Source: Verrucomicrobiaceae bacterium
GTDB taxonomy: Bacteria; Verrucomicrobiota; Verrucomicrobiia; Verrucomicrobiales; Verrucomicrobiaceae
Direction: 5' to 3'
DNA length: 64,000 nt
Assembly: GCA_024232965.1 (NCBI GenBank)
Contig: JACKQF010000001.1
Coordinates: 372,001 to 436,000 of the forward strand
Shown: positions 27,029 to 35,616 of the stretch, piece by piece
Position numbering within the stretch: position 1 is the stretch's first letter
Layout of the letters: each line of letters starts with the position of its first letter
The notes under the pieces: model-generated
What the model was told of the DNA's origin: nothing
What the model saw: the letters and a program-made list of their open reading frames with translations, nothing else
The model's database searches: none
Position numbers and translations under genes: made by a program

Positions 27029-27745
27029 GTGGAAAGACGTCTTCCCAGTCTCCACGACCTAATGCACGATCATATTCTCTCTTCCTTCGACCAATCGCTC
27101 GGACGCATCCGTGAAAATGTCCTCCTCATGGGCAGTATTGCACGAAAGAACCTCGACGCAGCGATGCGTGGGCTTTTGGAAAGGAATACGGATCTTTGCA
27201 ATGCCGCCATCGCAGCGGATCAGGACGTCAATGAGCTAGAAAAAGCAGTGGATCAACTGGGCATGCAGGTCTTGCTCAAATTCCAGCCTGCAGCACACGA
27301 TCTGCGTCTGGTCATGGGAGTCATTCGCGTGGCAAATAACATCGAGCGTATCTCCGATCAGGCATCTAGCATCGCCAAACGAGCTCGCATGATCAATCTA
27401 CTCCCAGAGATGGCGGAGTTAGGACTGATCCAGCCTGTCTATGAGCTGTGCATGTCGAATCTTGAGGCCAGTCTCACCGCCTTTGCTCAATCAGATGCCG
27501 TTGCTGCCGAAGCCGCTCGTCTGCGCGACAAGGAGTTGGATGCAGCGGAGAAGTCACTGGACCAGTCGCTGCTACAGGTCATGGAGGCCCACGCTGCTCC
27601 GCTGGAGGGTTATCTGCACCTGATCTTTATCGCTCGGTTCCTTGAGCGTGTCGGAGATCATGCAAAGAACATTTGCGAAGACACGATCTTCATCGAGTCG
27701 GCCGAAGATGTCCGCTACATGAAGAATCGCCGGGTGGAGTCCTAA
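27029..27745 (+). CDS. phoU: Phosphate transport regulator PhoU
   Basis: A 238-residue PhoU protein with two similar three-helix bundles: HDHILSSFDQSLGRIRENVL with LEKAVDQLGMQVLLKFQP and LRLVMGVIRVANNIERISDQ, then the second half ending FIARFLERVGDHAKNICEDT. E/DxxxD metal positions are kept in both halves. PhoU represses PhoR when phosphate is plentiful. I use the GTG at 27029, which has GGGGGTG upstream; the ATG at 27062 is also possible. It starts 4 bases after the phosphoesterase, so it is in the same operon. Confidence 0.9.
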   Translation: MERRLPSLHDLMHDHILSSFDQSLGRIRENVLLMGSIARKNLDAAMRGLLERNTDLCNAAIAADQDVNELEKAVDQLGMQVLLKFQPAAHDLRLVMGVIRVANNIERISDQASSIAKRARMINLLPEMAELGLIQPVYELCMSNLEASLTAFAQSDAVAAEAARLRDKELDAAEKSLDQSLLQVMEAHAAPLEGYLHLIFIARFLERVGDHAKNICEDTIFIESAEDVRYMKNRRVES

Positions 27746-27764
27746 AGCACGGAGGCTGGGTGGC

Positions 27765-28469
27765 TTAGCTGGCGCGTGCTAGGACCGGGACTTCGATGCC
27801 GGGGCTGTGATGACGTTGCAGTAGGGTCGTGATCGAGAGACCTGACAGGAGCTCTGCGCGTGGAGTGTCTAGCGCATCGAGAGTGAAGGGTTGGTTCACT
27901 TGCAGTCGCAGTCTTGCGCCTGCGATGGTTTTGCAGGGAGTGAAGGCAAAGAAGAGCACGCCAGAGGACTCTGCTTGTGCGCGTAGGCGGAACCAAGTGC
28001 TGTCTGGAACGCGCTGCAATTCCTTCATGGCATTGAATTGAAGGTCTGCGATGACGATAGGCAGATTCCCATCCCGCAGCAGTAGATCCGCACAGCGTGG
28101 CACCTGATCCGTGCGTTTGCAGCGGACCCAAAGCATCCTCTTCAGCAGGGGCTCTGGCAGTGAGGCTGGATCAAAGCTGTCTTGCCCGTCGATCAATGCC
28201 ACATAACCGCCGCGACCCAGCACGCTCTCCAGCAATCCACTGAGCAGCAGGCCGCCTCCGCGCGACAGTCCTGGGCTGATGATTTCCACCACGCCGCCGT
28301 TCGTCGGCAGTCCCTGGGTATCTAGGGCGGGAATCCCAAACCGTACCGCCCCCATCCCCATGGACGCCGCATCGGAACGCACCGGACCCGAGGCATGTGC
28401 CTCTGGGAACTGCGTCTTCAGAAGGGCGCGCAGCTCTGTGATTTTTGTTGTGGAGACTCTCTCATTCAC
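27765..28469 (-). CDS. ImuA-like RecA-fold protein, SOS-linked
   Basis: A 234-residue RecA-related protein: a core like ImuA/SulA-type ATPases (GGVVEIISPGLSRGGGLLL, GGYVALIDGQDSFDPASLP, LPIVIADLQFNAMKELQR). The Walker A Lys-Thr is absent (SRGGGLLL), as in other ImuA proteins. ImuA usually accompanies ImuB and DnaE2 in damage-induced mutagenesis, but neither gene follows here: the next gene on this side is the convergent phoU. A perfect LexA-type palindrome covers the GTG start codon. The only plausible start is that GTG (the next ATG is 36 codons in). Family call moderate, SOS control likely. Confidence 0.65.
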   Translation of the reverse strand: MNERVSTTKITELRALLKTQFPEAHASGPVRSDAASMGMGAVRFGIPALDTQGLPTNGGVVEIISPGLSRGGGLLLSGLLESVLGRGGYVALIDGQDSFDPASLPEPLLKRMLWVRCKRTDQVPRCADLLLRDGNLPIVIADLQFNAMKELQRVPDSTWFRLRAQAESSGVLFFAFTPCKTIAGARLRLQVNQPFTLDALDTPRAELLSGLSITTLLQRHHSPGIEVPVLARAS

Positions 28470-28485
28470 TGTTCTATTGAACAGT
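28468..28485 (-). promoter_or_regulatory. LexA-type operator
   Basis: ACTGTTC-TATT-GAACAGT is a perfect 7-4-7 inverted repeat. It contains TGTTC-N4-GAACA, the motif described for LexA in Verrucomicrobia. It covers the -10 box and the GTG start codon of the imuA-like gene, so LexA binding would block transcription. Confidence 0.75.
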
Positions 28486-28503
28486 ATTTCGAATTAAAGT
28501 CAA
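28476..28503 (-). promoter_or_regulatory. Promoter of the imuA-like gene, probably leaderless
   Basis: On the minus strand TTGACT (28503-28498), a 16-base spacer and TTCAAT (28481-28476). A start point seven bases later would be the G of the GTG codon at 28469, so the mRNA would begin at its start codon. Confidence 0.45.
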
Positions 28504-28598
28504 GAAGGGCTCTGGTCGGAGGCGATTCGCCCGACGTGGGTTTTGTAGACGGATTTGGCGGATCGATCTCTTCTCCGCGTTGCTCTCCTTGCGGCTAC

Positions 28599-28629
28599 AA
28601 AAAGACCGTGTTCGGGTTGCGAACACGGC
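28599..28629 (-). terminator. Rho-independent terminator after lptD
   Basis: A perfect 9-base stem (CCGTGTTCG and CGAACACGG, 28606-28628) with a 5-base loop, followed on the minus strand by TTTTT (28603-28599). It lies 30 bases after the lptD stop. Confidence 0.85.
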
Positions 28630-28658
28630 CTGCTTTGGGGAAGGGGATGCCAGTCAGA

Positions 28659-31142
28659 TTAGAACTTGCCGCCGCGTCCAGTTGGATTTGGGTCGGTGTC
28701 GAGAGGGATGCTGACCTGTGGGAATTCTTTCAGAGTGAGAGAGAACACCATGCCGTAGTCGCTGACTCCATTGCGGCTGTCGCGAACGAGGGCACCGAGT
28801 GAGGCGGTCCAGCTGCTGAGATCGCGATGGACGCTGTAGCTCTGGTATTCCAGGGTGCTGTCATCGGCTTCATAAACGTGGTTCATGGAGACGCCCCAGT
28901 TTTCGTTCAGACGCGCATAGATGCGGGTGAAGAAGAGGCTGCTGTTCTGGAAGAGCGGGTGATCGGACATGTATTGATGACCGATGGTGAAGGAGAGGCT
29001 CCGAGTTGGCAGGAAGGTGAAACCGTGGTTCACTTCGGTGAAGTTGGCAGCGGAGTTACCGATCGGGAGTTGGGTGTCTGCCCAAACGCTGAACCATGGC
29101 ACCGGGCGCCAGAAGAGTTCGTTGTAGAGGTTGGAGACGTCGCGATCAAACTCAGGATCATCCATGAAGACGTCCACATAGGTGTTCAAGCCTGCCCAGG
29201 TGTAGGTTTGTGTGGTGTTGTCCGTCGTTGCATCGCGGAAGCGGCCTTCGTCCAGGGTCTGGTAATCGCGGCGTGTTTGCAAGACGTTGCGGACACCGAC
29301 TCGGGCGATGTTCCAGGTTCGGAGGTCATCCACAGCGCTGAAGAGTGGCACGTCGATGGAGCGTGGGCGGGTGGTTGGGGCAAGACGATCAATGGAGGGG
29401 AAGCCCTCGGTTTCGTCTGCATTCAGGTAGGAGTAGTTGATGTAAGGCTGGACCACGTGGCGGAGGCCATCCAGACCGAAGCGGTTGCTCTGGACGTTTT
29501 CCCAGGTCTTGGTGAGCTTGAAGGACATATCCAAACCAATGTGGAAGAGGGCCTTGGTCTCGGTGCTGAGGTCCTGATTGGCGCCGCCTTCGATGTCCGA
29601 GTAATAGGTTAGACCTGCGCCAACGCGGGGCACGACATTCAGCCAGCCACCGATCTTCTTCGGATAGAGGAACTCATGGTAGCTATGAAGACGGGTGTAG
29701 CCTGGCTCTTGAAGTTGACCTCGCAAGATGGTCAGGGCCTGGGTGACTTCGTCCGTTCCGACGATTGCCTCTGGATCGACGCCGAGCACCCTGTTGAAGC
29801 CCTTCTGATCAATCGGGGAAGTGCTGGCAAGGCCGGTATCGGGATCAACAATGCTGCTTTCTTTCAGGAAGGCCTCGCCGTTGTCGATGAGGGCGCGGGT
29901 TGCTTCTTTTTCCTGAACGCTGAATTTTTCCTGGAGGATGCCGGCGGAGGTATTGCCTTGATAAAAGAAGCCGCTGTTGAAGATCGGTTGGCGGGTGAAA
30001 TCGACCGAAAGCTCAGGAAGGCGAGTGGTGGCGCGGTAGAAGTCGTTGATCTGGAACTGCCCTTCCAAGGTGGCGACGTATTTGTCGTCGGCATGGATGA
30101 GGGAAATCTGGTTGTCGGGCTCACGATTGGAGCGGAACTCTTCGAAGAAGAAGTCTTCGTAGAAGTGGATATCGCTCATCTTGTTGATGTCGAAGTCCAA
30201 ATACCAAGTGCTGGCTTCTGGACCAGGAAGGTAGATGCGGTGCTGGAAGTTCACGCGATAGCGGTCCGCGTCCACAGGATCACGGGTGCCGCCGGTGCGG
30301 GTGAGAGTCGGGTCGGAATCGTTGGCGTAGTAGAGCTTTAGCGTGCCGAAGTTCTCCTGGTTAGCACGGTGGCGCATCGAGATGAAGTCCACACCACCAG
30401 CAACCCCGCGGGAACTGCGGAGATCCAATTTGTACTTGGCCAGGGTGTGGTCGCCATGGATCACACCATACTGATTGAGGAGGAAGGCACCCCAGTTGCT
30501 GCTGTAACCAGGAGTGAAGGTGTAGCCGACTTCATCGTCGAGGGGTTGAGAAACGTAGGGCAGCCAGAAGACCGGAGTTTTGCCCGCGTAAACGGTGATG
30601 CCCTTCATGACGACACGGTCTTCGGGGTAAATCGTGATCTGCTTGGCGGTGACGTGGAAGTTCGGGTTCGCGACGTCGTGGGTGGTTAGGTAGGTGGAGT
30701 TACCGTCGATCCGCTCGATGAACTTGGTTTCTGTCTCAAAGTCTTCCGTGGCGTAGAGCAGGGTGCCGGTTCCCTTGGTGATGGAGCTGCGGATGTCGTT
30801 CCCCGTCAGTTCGCCCGTCTTGATGTTGTAGACTAGATTCTCGCTCTTATAAGTCGTGCCAGCCTTCCAGACGGTGACTTTTTCCCGCGCGATGACATCG
30901 CCAGTGTTGGAATTGTATTCGGCACGGCCCGCATTGATGACGGTGTCGCCATAAGTGATGCGGACGCCGCCACTTGCAGAGGCAATACCAGTGTCAGGAT
31001 CAAAGGTGGTATTGGACCCAGGGTCGATGCCTTCAATGTTGATGTTGCTGGTGAGGTTCTCCAACAGCGATTGGGCTCGCAGGATTGGGGCACCGAGCAG
31101 AGTGGCAGCCAGGGCGACGACGCAGGATCGGGATAGGGTCAT
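28659..31142 (-). CDS. lptD: LPS-assembly outer membrane protein LptD
   Basis: An 827-residue protein from the ATG at 31142, which opens a signal peptide (MTLSRSCVVALAATLLGAP, cleavage near RAQ-SL). An OstA/LptA-like beta-jellyroll follows (GVRITYGDTVINAGRAEYNS, GDVIAREKVTVWKAG), then a long beta-barrel region with LPYVSQPLDDEVGYTFTPGY, a family-typical passage, and a C-terminal strand pattern. LptD inserts lipopolysaccharide in the outer leaflet together with LptE. The upstream in-frame extension to 31265 has no signal peptide. lpxA lies 145 bases upstream on the same strand. Few cysteines are visible, so the disulfide plug of E. coli LptD may be absent. Confidence 0.85.
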   Translation of the reverse strand: MTLSRSCVVALAATLLGAPILRAQSLLENLTSNINIEGIDPGSNTTFDPDTGIASASGGVRITYGDTVINAGRAEYNSNTGDVIAREKVTVWKAGTTYKSENLVYNIKTGELTGNDIRSSITKGTGTLLYATEDFETETKFIERIDGNSTYLTTHDVANPNFHVTAKQITIYPEDRVVMKGITVYAGKTPVFWLPYVSQPLDDEVGYTFTPGYSSNWGAFLLNQYGVIHGDHTLAKYKLDLRSSRGVAGGVDFISMRHRANQENFGTLKLYYANDSDPTLTRTGGTRDPVDADRYRVNFQHRIYLPGPEASTWYLDFDINKMSDIHFYEDFFFEEFRSNREPDNQISLIHADDKYVATLEGQFQINDFYRATTRLPELSVDFTRQPIFNSGFFYQGNTSAGILQEKFSVQEKEATRALIDNGEAFLKESSIVDPDTGLASTSPIDQKGFNRVLGVDPEAIVGTDEVTQALTILRGQLQEPGYTRLHSYHEFLYPKKIGGWLNVVPRVGAGLTYYSDIEGGANQDLSTETKALFHIGLDMSFKLTKTWENVQSNRFGLDGLRHVVQPYINYSYLNADETEGFPSIDRLAPTTRPRSIDVPLFSAVDDLRTWNIARVGVRNVLQTRRDYQTLDEGRFRDATTDNTTQTYTWAGLNTYVDVFMDDPEFDRDVSNLYNELFWRPVPWFSVWADTQLPIGNSAANFTEVNHGFTFLPTRSLSFTIGHQYMSDHPLFQNSSLFFTRIYARLNENWGVSMNHVYEADDSTLEYQSYSVHRDLSSWTASLGALVRDSRNGVSDYGMVFSLTLKEFPQVSIPLDTDPNPTGRGGKF

Positions 31143-31287
31143 AGCTCGTAAATTGGGGGAGAGAGAAGCGAGTGAAGCCCGCGGACGGGCAGTCTTACCA
31201 GGATAATGGTTTCGACAGCCTAATTGATAGGCGAGTCGGCAAGAGGTGACAAGGAAAAGCCGCACCTTTTTTCAGGCGGCCGGGGGG

Positions 31288-32085
31288 TCAATCGGCAGAA
31301 TCCCCGGGACTAGTGCGAAGCGGGCAGATGCCCTTGCGGCTGGGGGCGGCGACAAATTCTAGTAATTTTGCAGCTTTGGGGGTCCAATCGCGGGCCTTAG
31401 CGGCTTCGACCGCCTGGGAAAGATTGAGCGGGCCACGGAAAAGCAGGGCAAAGAGTTCCTTGATCTCGGCACGCTCCTCGGTGTTGAATCCCTGACGCCG
31501 GAGGCCAATGACATTCAGGCCGGTGACACGATTCACGCGCTGCGCGGCGCAGTAGTGGGGGATGTCTTTTGAGAAACTGCCATTGCCCTGGATGACGCAG
31601 AAGTCGCCAATGCGCAGAAATTGATGAAAAACGGCCCCGCCACCAATGAAGGTATTGTTACCGACGTGAATGTGACCAGCCAAAAGGGCGGCGTTCGCAA
31701 GGATGTTGCTGTTTCCCAGGACGACGTCGTGGGCGAGATGCGCGCCGACCATGATGAAATTGCCATTGCCGATCTGGGTGATGCTGCCGGGCTTACTGCC
31801 CCGGTGGATGGTGACGTGCTCCCGGATGACGTTGTTTTTGCCCAAAACGACGCTGCTCTGCATCGTGGGGTCAAATCCGAGGTCTTGGGGCTCTGCACCG
31901 ATGATCGCGGCGCGTCCGATCACGGTCCCCTCGTCGATGCTGACGTCTCCGACGATCTGGCAATGCGCCTCCAATCGGCAACCGGCGGCGATTTTTGCAG
32001 GACCTTCGATGACGACGTAGGGGCCAACGGTGACGCTGGGATCGAGGGTGGCGGCGGGGTCGATGAGGGCGCTGGGATGGATCAT
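31288..32085 (-). CDS. lpxA: UDP-N-acetylglucosamine acyltransferase
   Basis: A 265-residue left-handed beta-helix protein with hexapeptide repeats (IHPSALIDPAATLDPSVTVG, then GVTIGRAAII-type rungs) and the catalytic region VGAHLAHDVVLGNSNI, where His is the base. C-terminal text GLRRQGFNTEERAEIKEL is LpxA-specific. It adds the first acyl chain to UDP-GlcNAc in lipid A synthesis. The C-terminus is slightly extended. radC starts 9 bases upstream and lptD lies downstream. Confidence 0.93.
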   Translation of the reverse strand: MIHPSALIDPAATLDPSVTVGPYVVIEGPAKIAAGCRLEAHCQIVGDVSIDEGTVIGRAAIIGAEPQDLGFDPTMQSSVVLGKNNVIREHVTIHRGSKPGSITQIGNGNFIMVGAHLAHDVVLGNSNILANAALLAGHIHVGNNTFIGGGAVFHQFLRIGDFCVIQGNGSFSKDIPHYCAAQRVNRVTGLNVIGLRRQGFNTEERAEIKELFALLFRGPLNLSQAVEAAKARDWTPKAAKLLEFVAAPSRKGICPLRTSPGDSAD

Positions 32086-32094
32086 GATCGGGGG

Positions 32095-32790
32095 TCAGAT
32101 GATGCCGCTTTCGCGAAAGCTGAAGTAGGGTAGGGGGCGGTCTGGGCTGGGAAGACCGACGATGACGTGGTCAAAAAACTCGACGCGTAGGATGGCAGCG
32201 CCTTCCTTGAGTCGGCGGGTTAGGCGCACATCGGCGTCGCTGGGGCGGGGATCTCCGGAGGGGTGATTGTGGGCGACGGCGAAGGCAAAGGCGGAATGGG
32301 TGAGCACTTTGGCAAAAATCTCCCGAGGGTGGGCGACGGTTTCATTGACGCTGCCACGAAAGAGCTCCTCCTGCCGAAGGAGGCAGAGCTTGGTATTCAG
32401 TAGCAGGATGCGAAAGGATTCGTGCGGCAGTTGCTGCATCTGTGGGCCGATGAAGCGGTAAATCATCTCTGGGCTGTGCATCGGTTCGTCCTTGACGGTC
32501 TCCGCCTCTGCCCGGCGGCCGAGTTCGAAAGCGGCGGCGATGAGTGCGGCCTTGGCGGGTCCGAGTGCGCGACTGGTGGCCAGTAGCCCTGGGTCGAGGC
32601 GGGAGAGTGAGCGCAGGGATCGATGCTCCTGAATCAGCCGCTGGGCAACTTGGAGGGCATTTTCCCCCTTAACGCCGGTGTTGATGAAGAGGGCGATGAG
32701 CTCTGCGTCCGACAGTGCGGAGGGGCCTAGCCGCAGGAGCCGCTCGCGCGGTCTTTCATCCGCTGGGATGTCCAGGATGCGGTGGGCCAT
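32095..32790 (-). CDS. radC: RadC family protein (JAB/MPN domain)
   Basis: A 231-residue RadC/UPF0758 protein. An N-terminal helix-hairpin-helix-like part (RPRERLLRLGPSALSDAELI) precedes the JAMM metalloprotease-like motif HNHPSGDPRPSDAD, with the Glu upstream. The start is MAHRILDIPADERPRER. Despite its name the role in repair is unproven; some relatives act in DNA processing in mobile elements. It is in a tight run with lpxA (9 bases) and the prenyl synthase (12 bases), and looks like a core copy. Confidence 0.9.
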   Translation of the reverse strand: MAHRILDIPADERPRERLLRLGPSALSDAELIALFINTGVKGENALQVAQRLIQEHRSLRSLSRLDPGLLATSRALGPAKAALIAAAFELGRRAEAETVKDEPMHSPEMIYRFIGPQMQQLPHESFRILLLNTKLCLLRQEELFRGSVNETVAHPREIFAKVLTHSAFAFAVAHNHPSGDPRPSDADVRLTRRLKEGAAILRVEFFDHVIVGLPSPDRPLPYFSFRESGII

Positions 32791-32802
32791 GGTGCAGGGA
32801 GG

Positions 32803-33846
32803 TCAGACCGGCACGCGGCAGTTGTCCAGGAGGTGATGCAGGAATGAGGTGATCTGCTCCAGGGCGGAGCGATGTGGGCTCGGCGGTAGAATGGTCAGGT
32901 CATCGACCGCGCCTTGCAGCATGGACTGGGCCTGACGGATTGCCTGTTCCACCGCGCCTTCGTAATCGGCGATGCCAGCAAGGATGGAGGTATCCATCGG
33001 CTCGCCCTTCAGCAGCATGCGATTGAGTTTGGTCTTCTGTGGCTCCGTGGCATTCATCAAGAGATAGAGCACGGGCAGTGTCAGTTTTCCTTTGATCAAA
33101 TCGGTGCGCAGGGTCTTGCCAGCGGTTGTTTCGTCACCGACGAGGTCAAGACAATCGTCGTAAATTTGGTAAACCGTCCCGAGTCGCAGCCCATAGGAGC
33201 GTAGAGCCGCCTGGGTAGCCTCATTCGCGCCGTTCAGACGTGCGCCCAGTTCGGCCGCTGCCGCAAAGAGTGCTGCGGTCTTCATTTCGATGATCCGCAG
33301 GTAATCCGGAACGGACAGATTGAGATCAAAACGACGCTGCGTCTGGAGGATCTCGCCAGAGCACACATCGCGGGAAGCCCTCGAAATGATTCGGCACACG
33401 GCCATGTCATCGAATTCGGTGGCCTGCTCCAGCGCGTAGGCAAAGAGGCTATCGCCCAAAAGGACCGCCAGAGAACTGCCCCACTTTGCGGAGGCGGTGG
33501 GCATGCTGCGGCGGACGTCGGCACCGTCCATGATGTCGTCATGCACCAGGGAGGCGATGTGGATCATCTCAAGAATGACGGAAAGCCGAGTGTGTCCTTC
33601 GTGCGTTCCGCCGGTGGCGCCGCCGGCCAGCAATGCGAGAGCTGGGCGAATGCGTTTCCCGGAGGCCTGACAAACGTAAGTGACGTAGCCTTCCACGGCG
33701 GGATCAAAGGCGCGAGCCTGAGCGCGAATGGCAAGATCGACCTGCTCCAAACCGGACCGCACCAATTCGAAAGGAAAGGTGGGGGCGTCTGGGGGGATGC
33801 TTCGAGCCGTGGAGGTGGCGTCGGGACTGGAGTGAACCGGCGGCAT
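32803..33846 (-). CDS. Polyprenyl diphosphate synthase (long-chain trans-type)
   Basis: A 347-residue all-trans polyprenyl synthetase. The first aspartate motif is LVHDDIMDGADVRR and the second is YQIYDDCLDLVGDE, both with intact DDxxD; GKRIRPAL is the IPP-binding region. A 25-residue polar N-terminal extension precedes the core. It extends FPP or GGPP with IPP to make the side chain of menaquinone or ubiquinone (IspB/HepT type); chain length cannot be judged by eye. It is cotranscribed with radC. Confidence 0.9.
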   Translation of the reverse strand: MPPVHSSPDATSTARSIPPDAPTFPFELVRSGLEQVDLAIRAQARAFDPAVEGYVTYVCQASGKRIRPALALLAGGATGGTHEGHTRLSVILEMIHIASLVHDDIMDGADVRRSMPTASAKWGSSLAVLLGDSLFAYALEQATEFDDMAVCRIISRASRDVCSGEILQTQRRFDLNLSVPDYLRIIEMKTAALFAAAAELGARLNGANEATQAALRSYGLRLGTVYQIYDDCLDLVGDETTAGKTLRTDLIKGKLTLPVLYLLMNATEPQKTKLNRMLLKGEPMDTSILAGIADYEGAVEQAIRQAQSMLQGAVDDLTILPPSPHRSALEQITSFLHHLLDNCRVPV

Positions 33847-33914
33847 GGGTGTCTTTCGCGCACGCTGCGCTGTTAGTCAATTACGTGCGAGGGGAATCCG
33901 CAGGTTGTCTTCAT

Positions 33915-34556
33915 TTAGGGGTGAGTTCGCGCAGCCAAGATGCCGGATGCGATTGCCTGGGCAATTTTCTGACGATGAGTCGCACTGCCGCAGCGGCTGG
34001 CCTCAGTGCGGTTGGAAATAAAGCCCGCCTCGATCAGGATGGCGGGCATGATCGTTTCCCGCAGGACTTTGAAGTTCGCGATCGCAATTCCGCGATTGAT
34101 CCCTGTCAGGTCCCGGTCCATTGCACGCTGCACGGGACTGGCCAACATTCTGCCCCGGCTGCTTCGATAAAAAGTCTGGAGTCCAGAAACACTCCGGTTC
34201 CTGTTTGCATTGAAGTGAATGCTGACAAAAACAGCGTTGCGCCATTTGTTCGCGATCTTTGCGCGATCGGACAGTTCCATGGTCGCGTCAGTTCTTCGCG
34301 TCATTACGACGCGCAGTCCCTTGGCTTTGAGGATTCTTTCCAATCGCAGCGCCACATCAAGGCAGAGCTTCTTTTCGATCAACCCATTCCACACCGACCC
34401 TCCATCAGCTCCACCGTGGCCGGCGTCCACGACAACGGTCGAAAAACTCAGCGAACCCGCCCGGCTGATAGGCACCGCTACCATCATGCAGATAGCGACA
34501 GAGAGCACCCCCCAGCACATCGCGGGGACTCGGCGTTTCGACTCTTGACTCACCAT
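33915..34556 (-). CDS. N-acetylmuramoyl-L-alanine amidase (Amidase_3)
   Basis: A 213-residue amidase with the zinc ligands of the family in VVDAGHGGADGG (His), NGLIEKKLCLDVALRLERIL (Glu) and SIHFNANRN (His), plus the catalytic Glu in ILIEAGFISN. The N-terminus is a membrane anchor or signal (MCWGVLSVAICMMVAVPIS). It cuts peptide stems from peptidoglycan in the envelope, usually at division. It follows a LysM lipoprotein gene by 6 bases, so the two are probably cotranscribed. Confidence 0.9.
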   Translation of the reverse strand: MVSQESKRRVPAMCWGVLSVAICMMVAVPISRAGSLSFSTVVVDAGHGGADGGSVWNGLIEKKLCLDVALRLERILKAKGLRVVMTRRTDATMELSDRAKIANKWRNAVFVSIHFNANRNRSVSGLQTFYRSSRGRMLASPVQRAMDRDLTGINRGIAIANFKVLRETIMPAILIEAGFISNRTEASRCGSATHRQKIAQAIASGILAARTHP

Positions 34557-34562
34557 TGATCC

Positions 34563-35087
34563 TTATCTGGGAATGCGCAGGGTTTTGCCATCGCGGATCA
34601 AGTCCGACTTCAGACCGTTGGCAGCTTTGATTTTTGACACCGTTGTACCATAGCGTCGTGCGATGCCCGAGAGTGTATCGCCTTTCTTGATGGTGTACGA
34701 AGTCGACTTCGACGCTGATGAAGACTTCTTCTTCGTGGTCGTGGAGCGTCGACTGGACGATGAACTGGAACTCGTTCCATGGGAGGACTTCCAACTCGAG
34801 TAATCCATCGCCGCAGATGAGCTGCGGCCTGCGATACGTTCCCCTTCGGCGGCCCAGGTGGAAACGTAGTTCCCATTGGCATCAAAGGGATACTCTCCGT
34901 GGGACATGCTGTGCGGTGGTGTCGCGGCAGATCCATGGATGGAAATCACCGGCAGATTCTTTGGCGGCCCCTTCCTTTTCCCGTCGCCCGTTCCTGTACA
35001 GGATGCCAGCCCCATCGCCATCACTAGGAGCGTAGGACGGACGGTCCTGCGCAAAAATTTCTGAAGCTTTTGAAGGTTTGTGATCAC
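34563..35087 (-). CDS. LysM-domain lipoprotein
   Basis: A 174-residue protein with a lipobox (VMAMGLASC, modified Cys near residue 30), a Ser/Thr/Lys-rich flexible linker and one C-terminal LysM domain (YTIKKGDTLSGIARRYGTTV, then IKAANGLKSDLIRDGKTLRI). It binds glycan chains of peptidoglycan and may guide the amidase encoded just downstream. The serine-rich linker is coded by repeated TCN codons. Confidence 0.85.
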   Translation of the reverse strand: MITNLQKLQKFLRRTVRPTLLVMAMGLASCTGTGDGKRKGPPKNLPVISIHGSAATPPHSMSHGEYPFDANGNYVSTWAAEGERIAGRSSSAAMDYSSWKSSHGTSSSSSSSRRSTTTKKKSSSASKSTSYTIKKGDTLSGIARRYGTTVSKIKAANGLKSDLIRDGKTLRIPR

Positions 35088-35109
35088 GGGAAGGTGATGG
35101 GGGAAGGCG

Positions 35110-35523
35110 TTATTTGGCGACGTGGAAGCGCTTGATCACCTGCTTCACGCGCGGGACACCGCCAGCGCCGTTGAGGTCAAAGATCACTGCGCGCTCATGG
35201 TAAGAGTTGTTTTCGTGGGCAGGGATACTGTAGATCCAGTTCGTGCCGGGCTTGCCACCGACGATGTGGCCTTCCAGGGGATTGCCGATCAGTTCGTAAA
35301 CGGTGCGGCCTTCCATTCCTGGAACAATCGATGACAGCCCACTGTCGCTATACTTCATGGCGTAGTTGGTCTTGGAATCGCCGAAGTGGCGGGCGCTCTG
35401 GTAGGCGTCTTCCCAGCCGTAGCCGTACATCCCCATGTACATCACAATGACCAAGACGGGCAAGGCGACGAGCGCGACGGGAACTAAAAAATACCAGTTT
35501 TTCTTCAGGAAGGAGGTCTCCAT
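35110..35523 (-). CDS. Small membrane-anchored protein, unknown
   Basis: A 137-residue protein with one N-terminal transmembrane helix (NWYFLVPVALVALPVLVIVM) and a soluble part with GMEGRTVYELIGNPLEGHIV and SYHERAVIFDLNGAGGVPRV. No family recognised. Same strand as the LysM gene, 22 bases upstream of it, so probably part of that operon. Confidence 0.6.
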   Translation of the reverse strand: METSFLKKNWYFLVPVALVALPVLVIVMYMGMYGYGWEDAYQSARHFGDSKTNYAMKYSDSGLSSIVPGMEGRTVYELIGNPLEGHIVGGKPGTNWIYSIPAHENNSYHERAVIFDLNGAGGVPRVKQVIKRFHVAK

Positions 35524-35616
35524 GACAAGTTTAAGGTGGGCATGCTGGGCGTGAAGAGCCTGAATGGCAAGGAAATTGATGCGCCAACTCTTCGGTTTGC
35601 CGCCCCGCCATCGGTC

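Noticed and set aside
31143..31265. N-terminal extension of lptD
   Set aside because: The signal peptide starts at the ATG at 31142; the upstream codons give a basic, non-signal sequence.
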